DNA of 53,656 nt from Lachnospiraceae bacterium (GTDB lineage Bacteria; Bacillota; Clostridia; Lachnospirales; Lachnospiraceae): contig JAGACK010000038.1 in NCBI GenBank assembly GCA_017614155.1, forward strand, positions 1-53,656, read 5' to 3'. Both the position numbers and the translations under genes were made by a program. Under the pieces are notes generated by a model that ran no database searches, was not told the DNA's origin, and saw only the letters and a program-made list of their open reading frames with translations. Shown here in pieces: positions 7,682 through 15,307 of this stretch (positions are counted from its first letter, which is position 1; each line of letters starts with the position of its first letter).

Positions 7682-9055
7682 TCATGAACGCCTTTTTTTG
7701 AGTTCCGCGGAGATCTCTACCAGTTTTTCATCCGTCAGGATATATCTTTTTGCAAAAATGAAAACAGCCGCCAGAAGGCCGATGATCGGCAGTATCGTCA
7801 TGGTCATCCTCAGCCCCATGATGGATGATAACGAAGCCGCCGCATCATCTGCAGCATCGGTGCTGTCCTTGATATTGAAAAGATGAAGGCACAGCGATGC
7901 CGCAAAAGCGGAAACTCCGCTTGCAAGCTTGACCACAAAGGTCTGCATCGAAAAGATGACCGATTCATCCCTCCTGTTGTTTTTCAGTTCGCCGTAATCA
8001 ACCGTATTTGCAAGGAACACGGTGGTAAGCACCGTGAGCATCCCAAAGGCTGAAAACACAAAAAACGCGGGGATGAAATAAATATATATGTTCTTTGCTC
8101 CGGTTATCATCAATATCAGCAGCAAAAGATATCCACCGACCGCCATACCGAAGCTTGTATAAAAAACCTTTATGGCCGACATGAATCTCCTTAAAAGCGG
8201 AAAGAAGATCATCATCGATATTATCTGCATACCGCCTCCGAAGGTATTGAACAGGGTATATTCATCGGTCCATTTCGGGCCTCCGATGTCATATTTGAAA
8301 AAGTATATCAGCAGATTGGATGTGATATAAAGAGAGGCGTTTATCAGTACTATGGCTATGACCACAGCCATCGCCTGATCATTCTGGACCAGGCTTTTGA
8401 ACATTTCTCCAACCGACGGCGAGCTGACATCCACCGTGGATTTTTCCTTTATTATGACACATGTAATCAGTTCAAACACAATGAAAAGTATGGCTATAAT
8501 AAGCGCAAACTGCCTGAAGCCCACACGCTCGCTGCCGCCTCCGAGCAGCTCCACGCATTTTACCGTAACGATCGTGATAAGCGCCGAGCCGACTCCCGCA
8601 CAGCTCCTGCCAAGAGTTGAAAGACCCTCTCTCTCCTTTCCGCCTTCGGTAAATGCCGGGATCATGGACCAGAAGGGTATATCCATCATGGTATAGGTTA
8701 CGCCCCAGAGGATGTAGAAAACCGCCGCATAAGCTATGAGGCCCTTGCCGTTAAGCTCCGGCGGGGCTGCAAACATGACATACAGGATGACCGCGTTTAA
8801 TACCGTGCCTATGATCAGCCAGGGACGAAACTTTCCCCACTTTGTTCTTGTCTTTGCTACGACAACTCCCATCACGGGATCATTGAACGCGTCAAAGATA
8901 CGGGCTGCCATGAGAATGATCCCCATGGCTATGGCGCTGACGCCCATTATATCCTGATAATAATACAGGATATATCCGGCAGAGAGCATATATACCATAT
9001 CCTTTCCTACCGCGCCAAGACCGTAGGATGCCTTTTCCTTCAAAGTAAGCTTCAT
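7682..9055 (-). CDS. GPH family sugar:cation symporter (MelB/XynP type)
   Basis: Glycoside-pentoside-hexuronide transporters bring glycosides in with Na+ or H+. The protein has 457 residues and about 12 hydrophobic segments. The N-terminus (KLTLKEKASYGLGAVGKDM) and the loop FDAFNDPVMGVV, carrying the conserved Asp residues of helix II, are typical of MelB relatives. Its start overlaps the stop of the GH2 gene by four bases (ATGA), so the two are translationally coupled. With GH2 and GH36 around it, the likely substrate is an alpha- or beta-galactoside, but this rests on context. Confidence 0.93.
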   Translation of the reverse strand: MKLTLKEKASYGLGAVGKDMVYMLSAGYILYYYQDIMGVSAIAMGIILMAARIFDAFNDPVMGVVVAKTRTKWGKFRPWLIIGTVLNAVILYVMFAAPPELNGKGLIAYAAVFYILWGVTYTMMDIPFWSMIPAFTEGGKEREGLSTLGRSCAGVGSALITIVTVKCVELLGGGSERVGFRQFALIIAILFIVFELITCVIIKEKSTVDVSSPSVGEMFKSLVQNDQAMAVVIAIVLINASLYITSNLLIYFFKYDIGGPKWTDEYTLFNTFGGGMQIISMMIFFPLLRRFMSAIKVFYTSFGMAVGGYLLLLILMITGAKNIYIYFIPAFFVFSAFGMLTVLTTVFLANTVDYGELKNNRRDESVIFSMQTFVVKLASGVSAFAASLCLHLFNIKDSTDAADDAAASLSSIMGLRMTMTILPIIGLLAAVFIFAKRYILTDEKLVEISAELKKRRS

Positions 9056-11511
9056 CTTGCTGCCTCCTTAATGCCGAACTTTACATCAAAATCCAGGGAA
9101 ACCTTTAACCCTTCCACAGTACGCGCCTTGAGTGTCCCCTTTCCTTTCTTTCCGACAGTCCTGACATAGGCGCCGCCCATGCCGCCTGACAGAGCTGTCA
9201 CCGACGGACCCACCAGCTCAATGCAGCCTTCCGTTTCAAGCATTACCGGATCGTTGAAATACGGGAGCACATTCCCCGATGCGTCCACCGCCCTGATCCT
9301 GATGCAGGCAACATCATAACTGTGTTCCTCGGCCAGTGTACATCTGTCTGCCTCCATCTCAAGATTTATCCGCGTCACGGGGCCTTTTATGAGCGTTTTG
9401 ACCACTTTGCCGTCCTTTACCGCCTCAAAACGGTACTGTGTGGATTTGCCGCCCCAGTCTCCTATGTATTTATTATACAGCTGCACCGCATCATCCGGCT
9501 TCATATCATAGAAGAGCATCATCTTTCCGGCTTTCAGCCAGGTCCTTTTTGACATGTTGTACAACCCGGCTTTTGCGGCTTCGTTCAGAACAGCCTTTAC
9601 CTCCTCTGCCCTGGCGGGTGGCATGTTCTCCTCCTGCGCCAGTCTGTCACCGATATAATCATCGATCTCTATCGGCGCATGTTTCAGATGCGGGAACAGC
9701 TTTCCCGTGTCGGTAAATTCCCTGATAAAGATATCGTTTCTGTACATCCTGACGCTGTCCGCGTTTGTGAAGATGAATGTACGTCCTCTGTTGCATCCGG
9801 GATGCTCGCCTATATCCATGGATGAGCTGATCTCAAGCACCGGTCTTTCATCCTGCTGGCTGGCATAGACAAAGGCTGCCATCTTGGGATTTCTGAACAT
9901 GTCCATGACGCCGTGATAGCAGATCCTGTCACCGCTCCCGAAATCCCTGTGGGTATTGTAATCAGTCATACACCATCCGAAGCTTCCGGCTATGTCATCC
10001 TGTCCGTTCACATCATTTAAGACCTTTGCGTGTCTGTATGCATGTTCACTTCTGTGTTCTTCGCAGTCAAAAGCCTTTGTCGGAAACATATGTCCCATGT
10101 ATTCGCTGACAAGATAAGGCCTTTCTTTGTCTGATGTCACGGCAGCTTTTTTCTCACAGCCGCGGTTTTTTCCTGAGTGTACAAAGTCATTGTAGGTAAA
10201 GACATCCTCCAGGAAGCTCCCCTTTTTGTAGCATCTGACTCCGCCGGTGGGACGCGTAGGGTCAAGGCTTCTTGCAAGATCGTTTGTCCTTTTGTAAAAC
10301 TCATCATCATCCACGGATTCATTTATCCTGACTCCCCAGAGGATGATCGAGGCGTGGTTCCTGTACTGCAGTATCATATCCCGGACATTTTCGACAGCCT
10401 GATCCTTCCATGCCTCATCCCCGATATGCTGCCATCCTGGAAGCTCCGTGAAAACAAGAAGACCGATCTCATCGCATCTGTCGATGAAATAATGCGACTG
10501 CGGATAATGCGATGTCCTGACCGCATTGAGCCCGAGCTCGTTTTTCAGTATGTCGGCGTCATGCTCCTGGACTGACTTCGGCATGGCATAGCCCACATAG
10601 GGGAAACTCTGGTGTCTGTTGAGGCCTCTGATCTTCAGTTTCCTGCCGTTGAGATAAAAACCGTTCTTTTTGAAAACAGCCTTTCTGTAGCCGTATCTGA
10701 CGATGCTTTCATCCTTCACTCCCTCCGGCCCGACAAGTTCTGTCTTCAGCATGTACAGAGAAGGACTGTCAACATCCCAGAGTTTTATTTCCCCGGTAGC
10801 AAAATCCGTGTGTATCCTGCAGACTTCGTTTTCCTTCTCCATATCATCAAGCTTCACTTCTCCTATGAACCGGAAGTCTTTTCCGTCACTGACAGACTGA
10901 CGCAGTACCATGCCGGGCATGGGATGCGAGATTTCAATATCGGATATTGCTGTGGATTTTTTGCAGCATTGTATTCCGTCTTTGTTGCCAAATCTGTCGG
11001 CCTGCTTTGTTGATACGAACACATCGAGGATCCTTGACGGTTCCTTCACATCAAGGTATACATCCCTGTATATCCCGCCGTAGGTCATGTAGTCTATAAC
11101 AAATCCAAACGGGGGCACATTCACATCTTCCCTGCTGTCCACCTTTACCGCAAGTATGTTGTCTTTTCCGTAGTCCACCAGACTGCTGATATCCAAAGTA
11201 AAAGCTGTATATCCGCAGCGGTGCTCACCCGCAGGCTTTCCGTTGACATACACGGTGCTGATATGGGCTGCTCCTTCAAGCGTAAGAAGAAGCACTTTTC
11301 CCTCCCATTCAGACGAGACGGACAGCTTTCTCATATATCCGCTCACCATCTGGTATTCCTGCTCATCAAAATAATGCAGGGGTGTATTACAAACCGTATG
11401 CGGCAGCCTGACTTCCTTAAGGTCATCCGCGTTCACGCTGCCGTCAGCCATTTCTTCCGTAAATTTTTCAGAAAAAAACCAGTCATCATTCAGGTAGATT
11501 CTTTTGATCAC
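9052..11511 (-). CDS. Glycoside hydrolase family 2 (beta-galactosidase-like)
   Basis: GH2 enzymes cleave beta-galactosides, beta-glucuronides or beta-mannosides. This 819-residue protein has an N-terminal sugar-binding jelly roll (about 1-160), immunoglobulin-like domain and TIM barrel starting near RGLNRHQSFPYVG, where histidines of the family's active site lie. The acid/base is Glu398 in WGVRINES and the nucleophile Glu470 in LVSEYMGH. A C-terminal extension after about 570 forms extra beta domains. The start is GTG with AGGAGG seven bases upstream. There is no signal peptide. It is first in the operon, 43 bases after the PilZ gene, so co-transcription with PilZ is possible. Activity on beta-galactose is probable, not proven. 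Confidence 0.92.
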   Translation of the reverse strand: MIKRIYLNDDWFFSEKFTEEMADGSVNADDLKEVRLPHTVCNTPLHYFDEQEYQMVSGYMRKLSVSSEWEGKVLLLTLEGAAHISTVYVNGKPAGEHRCGYTAFTLDISSLVDYGKDNILAVKVDSREDVNVPPFGFVIDYMTYGGIYRDVYLDVKEPSRILDVFVSTKQADRFGNKDGIQCCKKSTAISDIEISHPMPGMVLRQSVSDGKDFRFIGEVKLDDMEKENEVCRIHTDFATGEIKLWDVDSPSLYMLKTELVGPEGVKDESIVRYGYRKAVFKKNGFYLNGRKLKIRGLNRHQSFPYVGYAMPKSVQEHDADILKNELGLNAVRTSHYPQSHYFIDRCDEIGLLVFTELPGWQHIGDEAWKDQAVENVRDMILQYRNHASIILWGVRINESVDDDEFYKRTNDLARSLDPTRPTGGVRCYKKGSFLEDVFTYNDFVHSGKNRGCEKKAAVTSDKERPYLVSEYMGHMFPTKAFDCEEHRSEHAYRHAKVLNDVNGQDDIAGSFGWCMTDYNTHRDFGSGDRICYHGVMDMFRNPKMAAFVYASQQDERPVLEISSSMDIGEHPGCNRGRTFIFTNADSVRMYRNDIFIREFTDTGKLFPHLKHAPIEIDDYIGDRLAQEENMPPARAEEVKAVLNEAAKAGLYNMSKRTWLKAGKMMLFYDMKPDDAVQLYNKYIGDWGGKSTQYRFEAVKDGKVVKTLIKGPVTRINLEMEADRCTLAEEHSYDVACIRIRAVDASGNVLPYFNDPVMLETEGCIELVGPSVTALSGGMGGAYVRTVGKKGKGTLKARTVEGLKVSLDFDVKFGIKEAAR

Positions 11512-11554
11512 GCCGGTTCCTCCTTTTCTCCTGGTAGTTCAGGTAACTTTTGTG

Positions 11555-12412
11555 TCATCCCTCAAGCATCGATTCGCATATATCACAGATAAAGCATTTT
11601 TCATCGTCATTCCAGCGCAGCCTGCCTTCCTCGCATACCGGACAGACGCCGCCGTATTTTGAATTCCAGATATAACCGGTCTCTTCACTGACAGGCTCCT
11701 TTTTATCATCCTCAAGCAGCAGCTTTGCCGCAGCCTGTTCTTCCTGCGCGCCTTCTTCAAACTGTGTGGCTCTTGCCAGCCTGTAGGTCTGCTTCAGATT
11801 GATATACTCATTTATGGAGGGCGTTATTGTAAGTATCTCGCAGCCGCAGCGCGCCGAACCATCCCTCTGGATCGTCACATGCAGGATCCTGCCCTTTATA
11901 TAAAAAGTCTTTTTCAGTATCTCATCGGTAAAATGGGTATAGATGAGCCTGTGCATGAGATTCTTTTCCGCCAGCCTCACATCCACATTTGCGCCTATAC
12001 CTGTAACCGATATGTCATTTATGTAGCACGGATATTTTCCGTCCAACAGGCTTATGGTACAGTCAGCCTGTATCCCCACAGGGATCCTCACCGCGCCCCT
12101 CCTGTTTTCCGGCACGCTTTCATCCTTTGACAGTATCGCATACCTTTCCCTGTCCCCAAACTCATGTCTGACCTCTATGCTGTTCCAGATATGGGTACGT
12201 CCGGAAGCCTGATTGGTATAAATAATTGCGAAATTCTCGCACCTGCTGTCCAGATTGAGCGTGCTGCCCGCTACAATGATGGGCGGAATATATATTCCGT
12301 CCTTTTCCTCTCTTTCCTTCGGCTCGATTGAAGTTGTAAAGTTAAATTTCCTTCCCGACAGAAAAAAACTGATAATGATATTGTCGGTTTTCGGGATTTC
12401 CCAGAGATACAT
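11555..12412 (-). CDS. PilZ domain protein with C-terminal zinc ribbon
   Basis: PilZ domains bind cyclic di-GMP and control motility or surface traits. The protein has 285 residues. An N-terminal YcgR-like flagellar brake region (about 1-95) precedes the PilZ domain, with the binding motif RRGAVR (104-109) and NDISVTGIG (132-140). An acidic linker leads to a C-terminal ribbon with CPVC and CDIC (about 253-276), not usual for YcgR. The start has AGGAGG five bases upstream, and a good promoter is visible. Flagellin genes at the other end of the window show the strain is equipped for motility, so a motility-brake role is plausible. Confidence 0.88.
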   Translation of the reverse strand: MYLWEIPKTDNIIISFFLSGRKFNFTTSIEPKEREEKDGIYIPPIIVAGSTLNLDSRCENFAIIYTNQASGRTHIWNSIEVRHEFGDRERYAILSKDESVPENRRGAVRIPVGIQADCTISLLDGKYPCYINDISVTGIGANVDVRLAEKNLMHRLIYTHFTDEILKKTFYIKGRILHVTIQRDGSARCGCEILTITPSINEYINLKQTYRLARATQFEEGAQEEQAAAKLLLEDDKKEPVSEETGYIWNSKYGGVCPVCEEGRLRWNDDEKCFICDICESMLEG

Positions 12413-12455
12413 TCATCCTCCTTAAGCCATACGGACTGTTCAAAAATATGCTTTT

Positions 12456-12485
12456 ATTATACCCTTTAACAGACCATATTTACAA
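12456..12485 (-). promoter_or_regulatory. Promoter of the PilZ gene
   Basis: TTGTAA (12480-12485) and TATAAT (12456-12461) on the minus strand, 18 bases apart, 44 bases before the start codon. Confidence 0.7.
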
Positions 12486-12515
12486 CGCTCAGGCCAATAT
12501 GTTTTTCCGTATAAT

Positions 12516-12548
12516 AAAAACGCCTCCGCTGTGCGTTTTGGCGTTTTT
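12516..12548 (+). terminator. Hairpin between divergent genes
   Basis: AAAAACGCC (12516-12524) pairs perfectly with GGCGTTTTT (12540-12548) around a 15-base loop, followed by further T-rich sequence. It ends two bases before the -35 box of the PAP2 gene promoter. No plus-strand gene precedes it, so it may insulate the promoter or be a relic. Confidence 0.55.
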
Positions 12549-12549
12549 C

Positions 12550-12577
12550 TTGATTTTTCGGAAAACCACTCTATAAT
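12550..12577 (+). promoter_or_regulatory. Promoter abutting the PAP2 gene start (leaderless)
   Basis: TTGATT (12550-12555), 16 bases, TATAAT (12572-12577). The ATG is at 12586, only eight bases after the -10 box, and no ribosome site precedes it, so the transcript would start within one or two bases of the start codon. Confidence 0.7.
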
Positions 12578-12585
12578 AATAATGT

Positions 12586-13050
12586 ATGTCGATAATAAAT
12601 GATCTGATAACAAACCGTATACTCATCACCGGTCTTTTCAGCTGGGCTGTTGCCCAGATCCTGAAGACCATCATATACCTGGCGATAAACAAGACCCTGA
12701 ATCTGGAACGGCTCGTCGGTGACGGCGGGATGCCGAGCGCACATTCTGCAACCGTTACCTCTGTAGCCCTTTCCGTCGGACTGAACTGTTCTTTCGGCTC
12801 GCCCGAGTTTGCCATAGCTGCCATACTGGCCATAATCGTGATGCATGACGCCATGGGCGTAAGGCTCGAAACGGGCAAACAGGCGAAAGCCATCAATGAT
12901 ATGATGTCTTTATTAAACCAGCTGGCTGATTCAAACACTTCACCGGAAAAAAAGCTCAAGGAATTTGTCGGCCACACTCCCATGCAGGTGCTGGCAGGCC
13001 TCATACTCGGTATCGTGACTGCTGCTGTATCCTACAATTTTTTCACATAG
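12586..13050 (+). CDS. Divergent PAP2 family membrane protein (DUF212)
   Basis: This family is related to PAP2 lipid phosphatases but with altered active-site motifs; its substrate is not established. The 154 residues contain four or so membrane segments and the family blocks GDGGMPSAHSA (about 45-55) and VMHDAMGVRLETGKQA. Similar proteins occur across Firmicutes, often close to cell-envelope genes. No ribosome site precedes the ATG, and the promoter lies directly against it. It converges with the third double-glycine-leader gene, ending 20 bases from it. Confidence 0.9.
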   Translation: MSIINDLITNRILITGLFSWAVAQILKTIIYLAINKTLNLERLVGDGGMPSAHSATVTSVALSVGLNCSFGSPEFAIAAILAIIVMHDAMGVRLETGKQAKAINDMMSLLNQLADSNTSPEKKLKEFVGHTPMQVLAGLILGIVTAAVSYNFFT

Positions 13051-13070
13051 CCGGATAAATGTCATCCCAT

Positions 13071-13334
13071 CTAAAAGATGGTATTGCATACTGTGCACTT
13101 GAACCTGCCTCCGGAATACTCCTCGCATTCCTTCTCTGTCTTGCAGGAAGGGCAGTTTTTCATCACTACCGTATATCCGCACTTGCTGCATATTATCCTG
13201 TTCCCGTTCTTTTTGCGTACACCGCCGCATTTGGGGCAGGGTGCCACATCCGTTTCCTGTTCTGTCAGCCGGCCGCCGGATACATTCACGAGTTCATCTT
13301 CGTTCAATTGTTCAAACCTCCTGATTCGAAGCAT
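13071..13334 (-). CDS. 87-residue protein: double-glycine leader plus double zinc ribbon
   Basis: The N-terminal 21 residues end EQLNEDELVNVSGG, the same leader pattern as the two small genes near 4 kb. The rest contains four CxxC knuckles (CPKC, CSKC, CPSC, CTVC), enough for two zinc ribbons. There is no membrane segment or classical signal peptide. The start has AAGGAGG about nine bases upstream and a TATAAT 30 bases upstream. It is a single-gene unit, so no export partner is implied by neighbours. Either the leader sends a zinc-ribbon domain out of the cell or the resemblance marks a different function; I cannot choose. Confidence 0.75.
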   Translation of the reverse strand: MLRIRRFEQLNEDELVNVSGGRLTEQETDVAPCPKCGGVRKKNGNRIICSKCGYTVVMKNCPSCKTEKECEEYSGGRFKCTVCNTIF

Positions 13335-13363
13335 AGTATATGAGCCTCCTTTTCTCTTGTAAG

Positions 13364-13369
13364 ATTATA
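13364..13369 (-). promoter_or_regulatory. Likely -10 box for the 87-residue leader protein
   Basis: Perfect TATAAT on the minus strand 30 bases before the start. No good -35 match is visible, as for the 54-codon gene. Confidence 0.45.
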
Positions 13370-13406
13370 CGAAACACAAACCAAAATGGCTAACATATCG
13401 AAAAAA

Positions 13407-13435
13407 TTGATAAAAAGTTTCTTTTGTGCTAAATT
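13407..13435 (+). promoter_or_regulatory. Promoter for the coiled-coil/SH3 pair
   Basis: TTGATA (13407-13412), 17 bases, TAAATT (13430-13435). The leader of about 50 bases includes a GC-rich inverted repeat (GCCGG...CCGG near 13447) and AAGGAGA before the ATG. Confidence 0.65.
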
Positions 13436-13492
13436 ATCTCTTGGACGCCGGCCCTGCCGGAAATATCCGTTGAAGCTTAAGGAGAAGATCTG

Positions 13493-13810
13493 ATGAAAAA
13501 AATGCCAAAGATCCTTGTGATCGTATCCTGTATCCTTTTTGCACTGACTGTAGCATCTCTGGTAATGCAGAATACTGTCCTTACCATCATCTTTCTGCTG
13601 CTGCACAGTCTGGCTCTCATGGGCTTTATATACTATTCGGTCTTTTATAAAGATCCGGATCTTGACTCGCAGCGCCTCTACAATTCCCTGCAGCAGGCAA
13701 ATGCAAGATTTGAAGAGTACAGGGCCGAAGCCACGGCATCGATCGCGACAAAGGACGAGACGATATCAAGGCTGTGCTCGGAACTTGAGGCCTTCAAAAA
13801 GAAATCCTGA
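13493..13810 (+). CDS. Small membrane protein with coiled-coil tail
   Basis: I do not recognise a family. The 105 residues form two hydrophobic segments (about 5-24 and 27-48), a short loop, then a charged, probably coiled-coil tail (about 58-103). This resembles the plan of LapA-type envelope proteins, but without sequence I would call homology. It has a clear AAGGAGA site, its own promoter, and is followed 15 bases later by the SH3 protein gene, so the two are probably made together at the membrane. Confidence 0.75.
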   Translation: MKKMPKILVIVSCILFALTVASLVMQNTVLTIIFLLLHSLALMGFIYYSVFYKDPDLDSQRLYNSLQQANARFEEYRAEATASIATKDETISRLCSELEAFKKKS

Positions 13811-13825
13811 AAAGAGGGCAGCGAC

Positions 13826-14452
13826 ATGATAAACAAACTGCAAAAACTGCTGACCGTCATGGCAGCAATATATATAGTAATAGCCCTGGCCGGTCTTGGA
13901 ATCGCAAAGTTCGGTCTCCCGGATCCCTCAAAGAGGGCCGAAAAACCTGTCGAAGAGACAGCGCCTCCGGTTGTGGAACCTGAGCCTGTACCCGTGCCGG
14001 AACCCGAACCCGAACCTGTACCGGAGCCGGAGCCCGCGCCGGAACCCGAACCGGAGCCCGAACCTGAACCCGAACCTGAACCTGCGCCCGAGCCGATAGA
14101 GGAAGTTCCCGATGAAGAACTCGAAGCCATCGAGCTTACTGAAGAGCAGGAAGAAGAGGTCGAGCAGAAGATAGAGGATGTCACATCCACGGTTAACGGC
14201 AGATATTATACCTTCTATACCACGAACAGACAGAAAATTCTGAATGTCCGCGAAGGCCCGGGTCTGAATTACAACAGCATTGCCCGTCTCCAGCCGGGAA
14301 CACGCGGTGTCATCCTTGAATACGGCGACGAATGGTCAAAGGTCAAGGTATATCACGGAGATATCTCAGGTTACTGCGCAAATGAGTATCTGGTCCTGAC
14401 AGAAGTGAGTTATGAAACATACAAAAAAGCCATACACAACTCCGGAGTTTAA
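13826..14452 (+). CDS. Membrane-anchored SH3b domain protein with Pro-Glu stalk
   Basis: The 208 residues run: one N-terminal membrane anchor (about 8-30), a stalk of repeated Glu-Pro units (about 45-92) like the rigid arm of TonB, an acidic helix, and a bacterial SH3 domain (about 125-195) with the typical [20 protein letters not shown]. Bacterial SH3 domains often bind peptidoglycan peptides, so a periplasm-spanning or wall-binding role is likely. The ribosome site is GAGGG. The stop codon lies in the loop of its terminator hairpin. Transcribed with the preceding small membrane protein gene. Confidence 0.88.
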   Translation: MINKLQKLLTVMAAIYIVIALAGLGIAKFGLPDPSKRAEKPVEETAPPVVEPEPVPVPEPEPEPVPEPEPAPEPEPEPEPEPEPEPAPEPIEEVPDEELEAIELTEEQEEEVEQKIEDVTSTVNGRYYTFYTTNRQKILNVREGPGLNYNSIARLQPGTRGVILEYGDEWSKVKVYHGDISGYCANEYLVLTEVSYETYKKAIHNSGV

Positions 14453-14472
14453 GCTCCGGAGTTTTTGTATGG
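14430..14472. terminator. Terminator overlapping the SH3 gene stop codon
   Basis: AACTCCGGAG (14438-14447) pairs with CTCCGGAGTT (14454-14463), six-base loop, then TTTT. Flanking CCATAC and GTATGG extend the near-palindrome to about 18 bases per arm. The TAA stop (14450-14452) is in the loop. It may also serve the convergent DUF975 gene ending at 14510. Confidence 0.85.
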
Positions 14473-14509
14473 CTTGATCTTTTCAGTATCGAAGCAAAGA
14501 CTTCGGAAC

Positions 14510-15235
14510 TTATTGTTCTACAGTTCCGTAATAACCCGTCTTACCCTGCTGAGCCTTGAGTTCCTCATAAAGAGCAGCCTGAGTGCTGTATATATAGGGA
14601 TTTACATAGAAGATGGCAAGTATACCGCAGGTAAGGATCGCCAGCACAACCCATCCTATGAAGGACAGATCCAGCACAAATGCGCTCCATTTGTTCCCGT
14701 TCATCATCTCTTTTGACTTTGTAATTGCTTCCATGGAGGACAGTTCCGGATTGTCAGCAAGGATATAAGGAACCATCCTGTAGGAATAGCTCTTGATTAT
14801 CCCGGGAATTACAAACAGCAGGGTCCACAGGAAGATGAAAAGGTCCTTCAGGAACATCGTTCCCACCTTACGTCCGTAATTTGTAAATCCTTCCTTCAGT
14901 TCATTGAGTGATGCAGGTGTCTCCCTTACATTTCTTGAAAAGAAAGCCTGGCAGCCGACCTTGAGCGGGTTAAAAAGAAAAATATTGACAGCTACGCCGA
15001 TTATCAGAGCCACAGCTATAGCACCAAAAACCACAGCTATGATTGTCGGATCGATATTTGAGAGAGCAGACTGCACATCGCCGTTTTCTCCCGATGCGGA
15101 ACGTGCAGAATTGCCGGCAGATCCTCCCGCTCCTCCTGCACATACTCCAAGAATGACTGATACCAGCACACAGTACCAGTAATTGCCCTTAAATGCAGCC
15201 TTACCCCTTTCCTTTATCTCACTTATTGTCCACAT
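14510..15235 (-). CDS. DUF975 family membrane protein
   Basis: The 241 residues match DUF975: the opening WTISEIKERGKAAFKGNYW, a glycine-rich loop, and about five membrane segments with the block GIIKSYSYRMVPYILADNP, in which membrane proteins are followed by a conserved amphipathic helix. The function of the family is unknown. The start follows GAAGGGAG. A serine/glycine-rich insert (about 35-50) is variable in this family. It lies between the SH3 gene (convergent) and the glutamine synthetase gene (same strand, 72 bases upstream). Confidence 0.88.
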   Translation of the reverse strand: MWTISEIKERGKAAFKGNYWYCVLVSVILGVCAGGAGGSAGNSARSASGENGDVQSALSNIDPTIIAVVFGAIAVALIIGVAVNIFLFNPLKVGCQAFFSRNVRETPASLNELKEGFTNYGRKVGTMFLKDLFIFLWTLLFVIPGIIKSYSYRMVPYILADNPELSSMEAITKSKEMMNGNKWSAFVLDLSFIGWVVLAILTCGILAIFYVNPYIYSTQAALYEELKAQQGKTGYYGTVEQ

Positions 15236-15307
15236 ACATTTTCTCCCTTCTTTGATTTGAAAAACAGATTTATGTCTACTTTATCACAACTGACCGAAAA
15301 CCACAAC

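Noticed and set aside
13678-14190. A 170-codon Ser/Gly-repeat minus-strand frame
   Set aside because: Antisense of the Glu-Pro stalk in the SH3 protein; repeat composition makes it open by chance.
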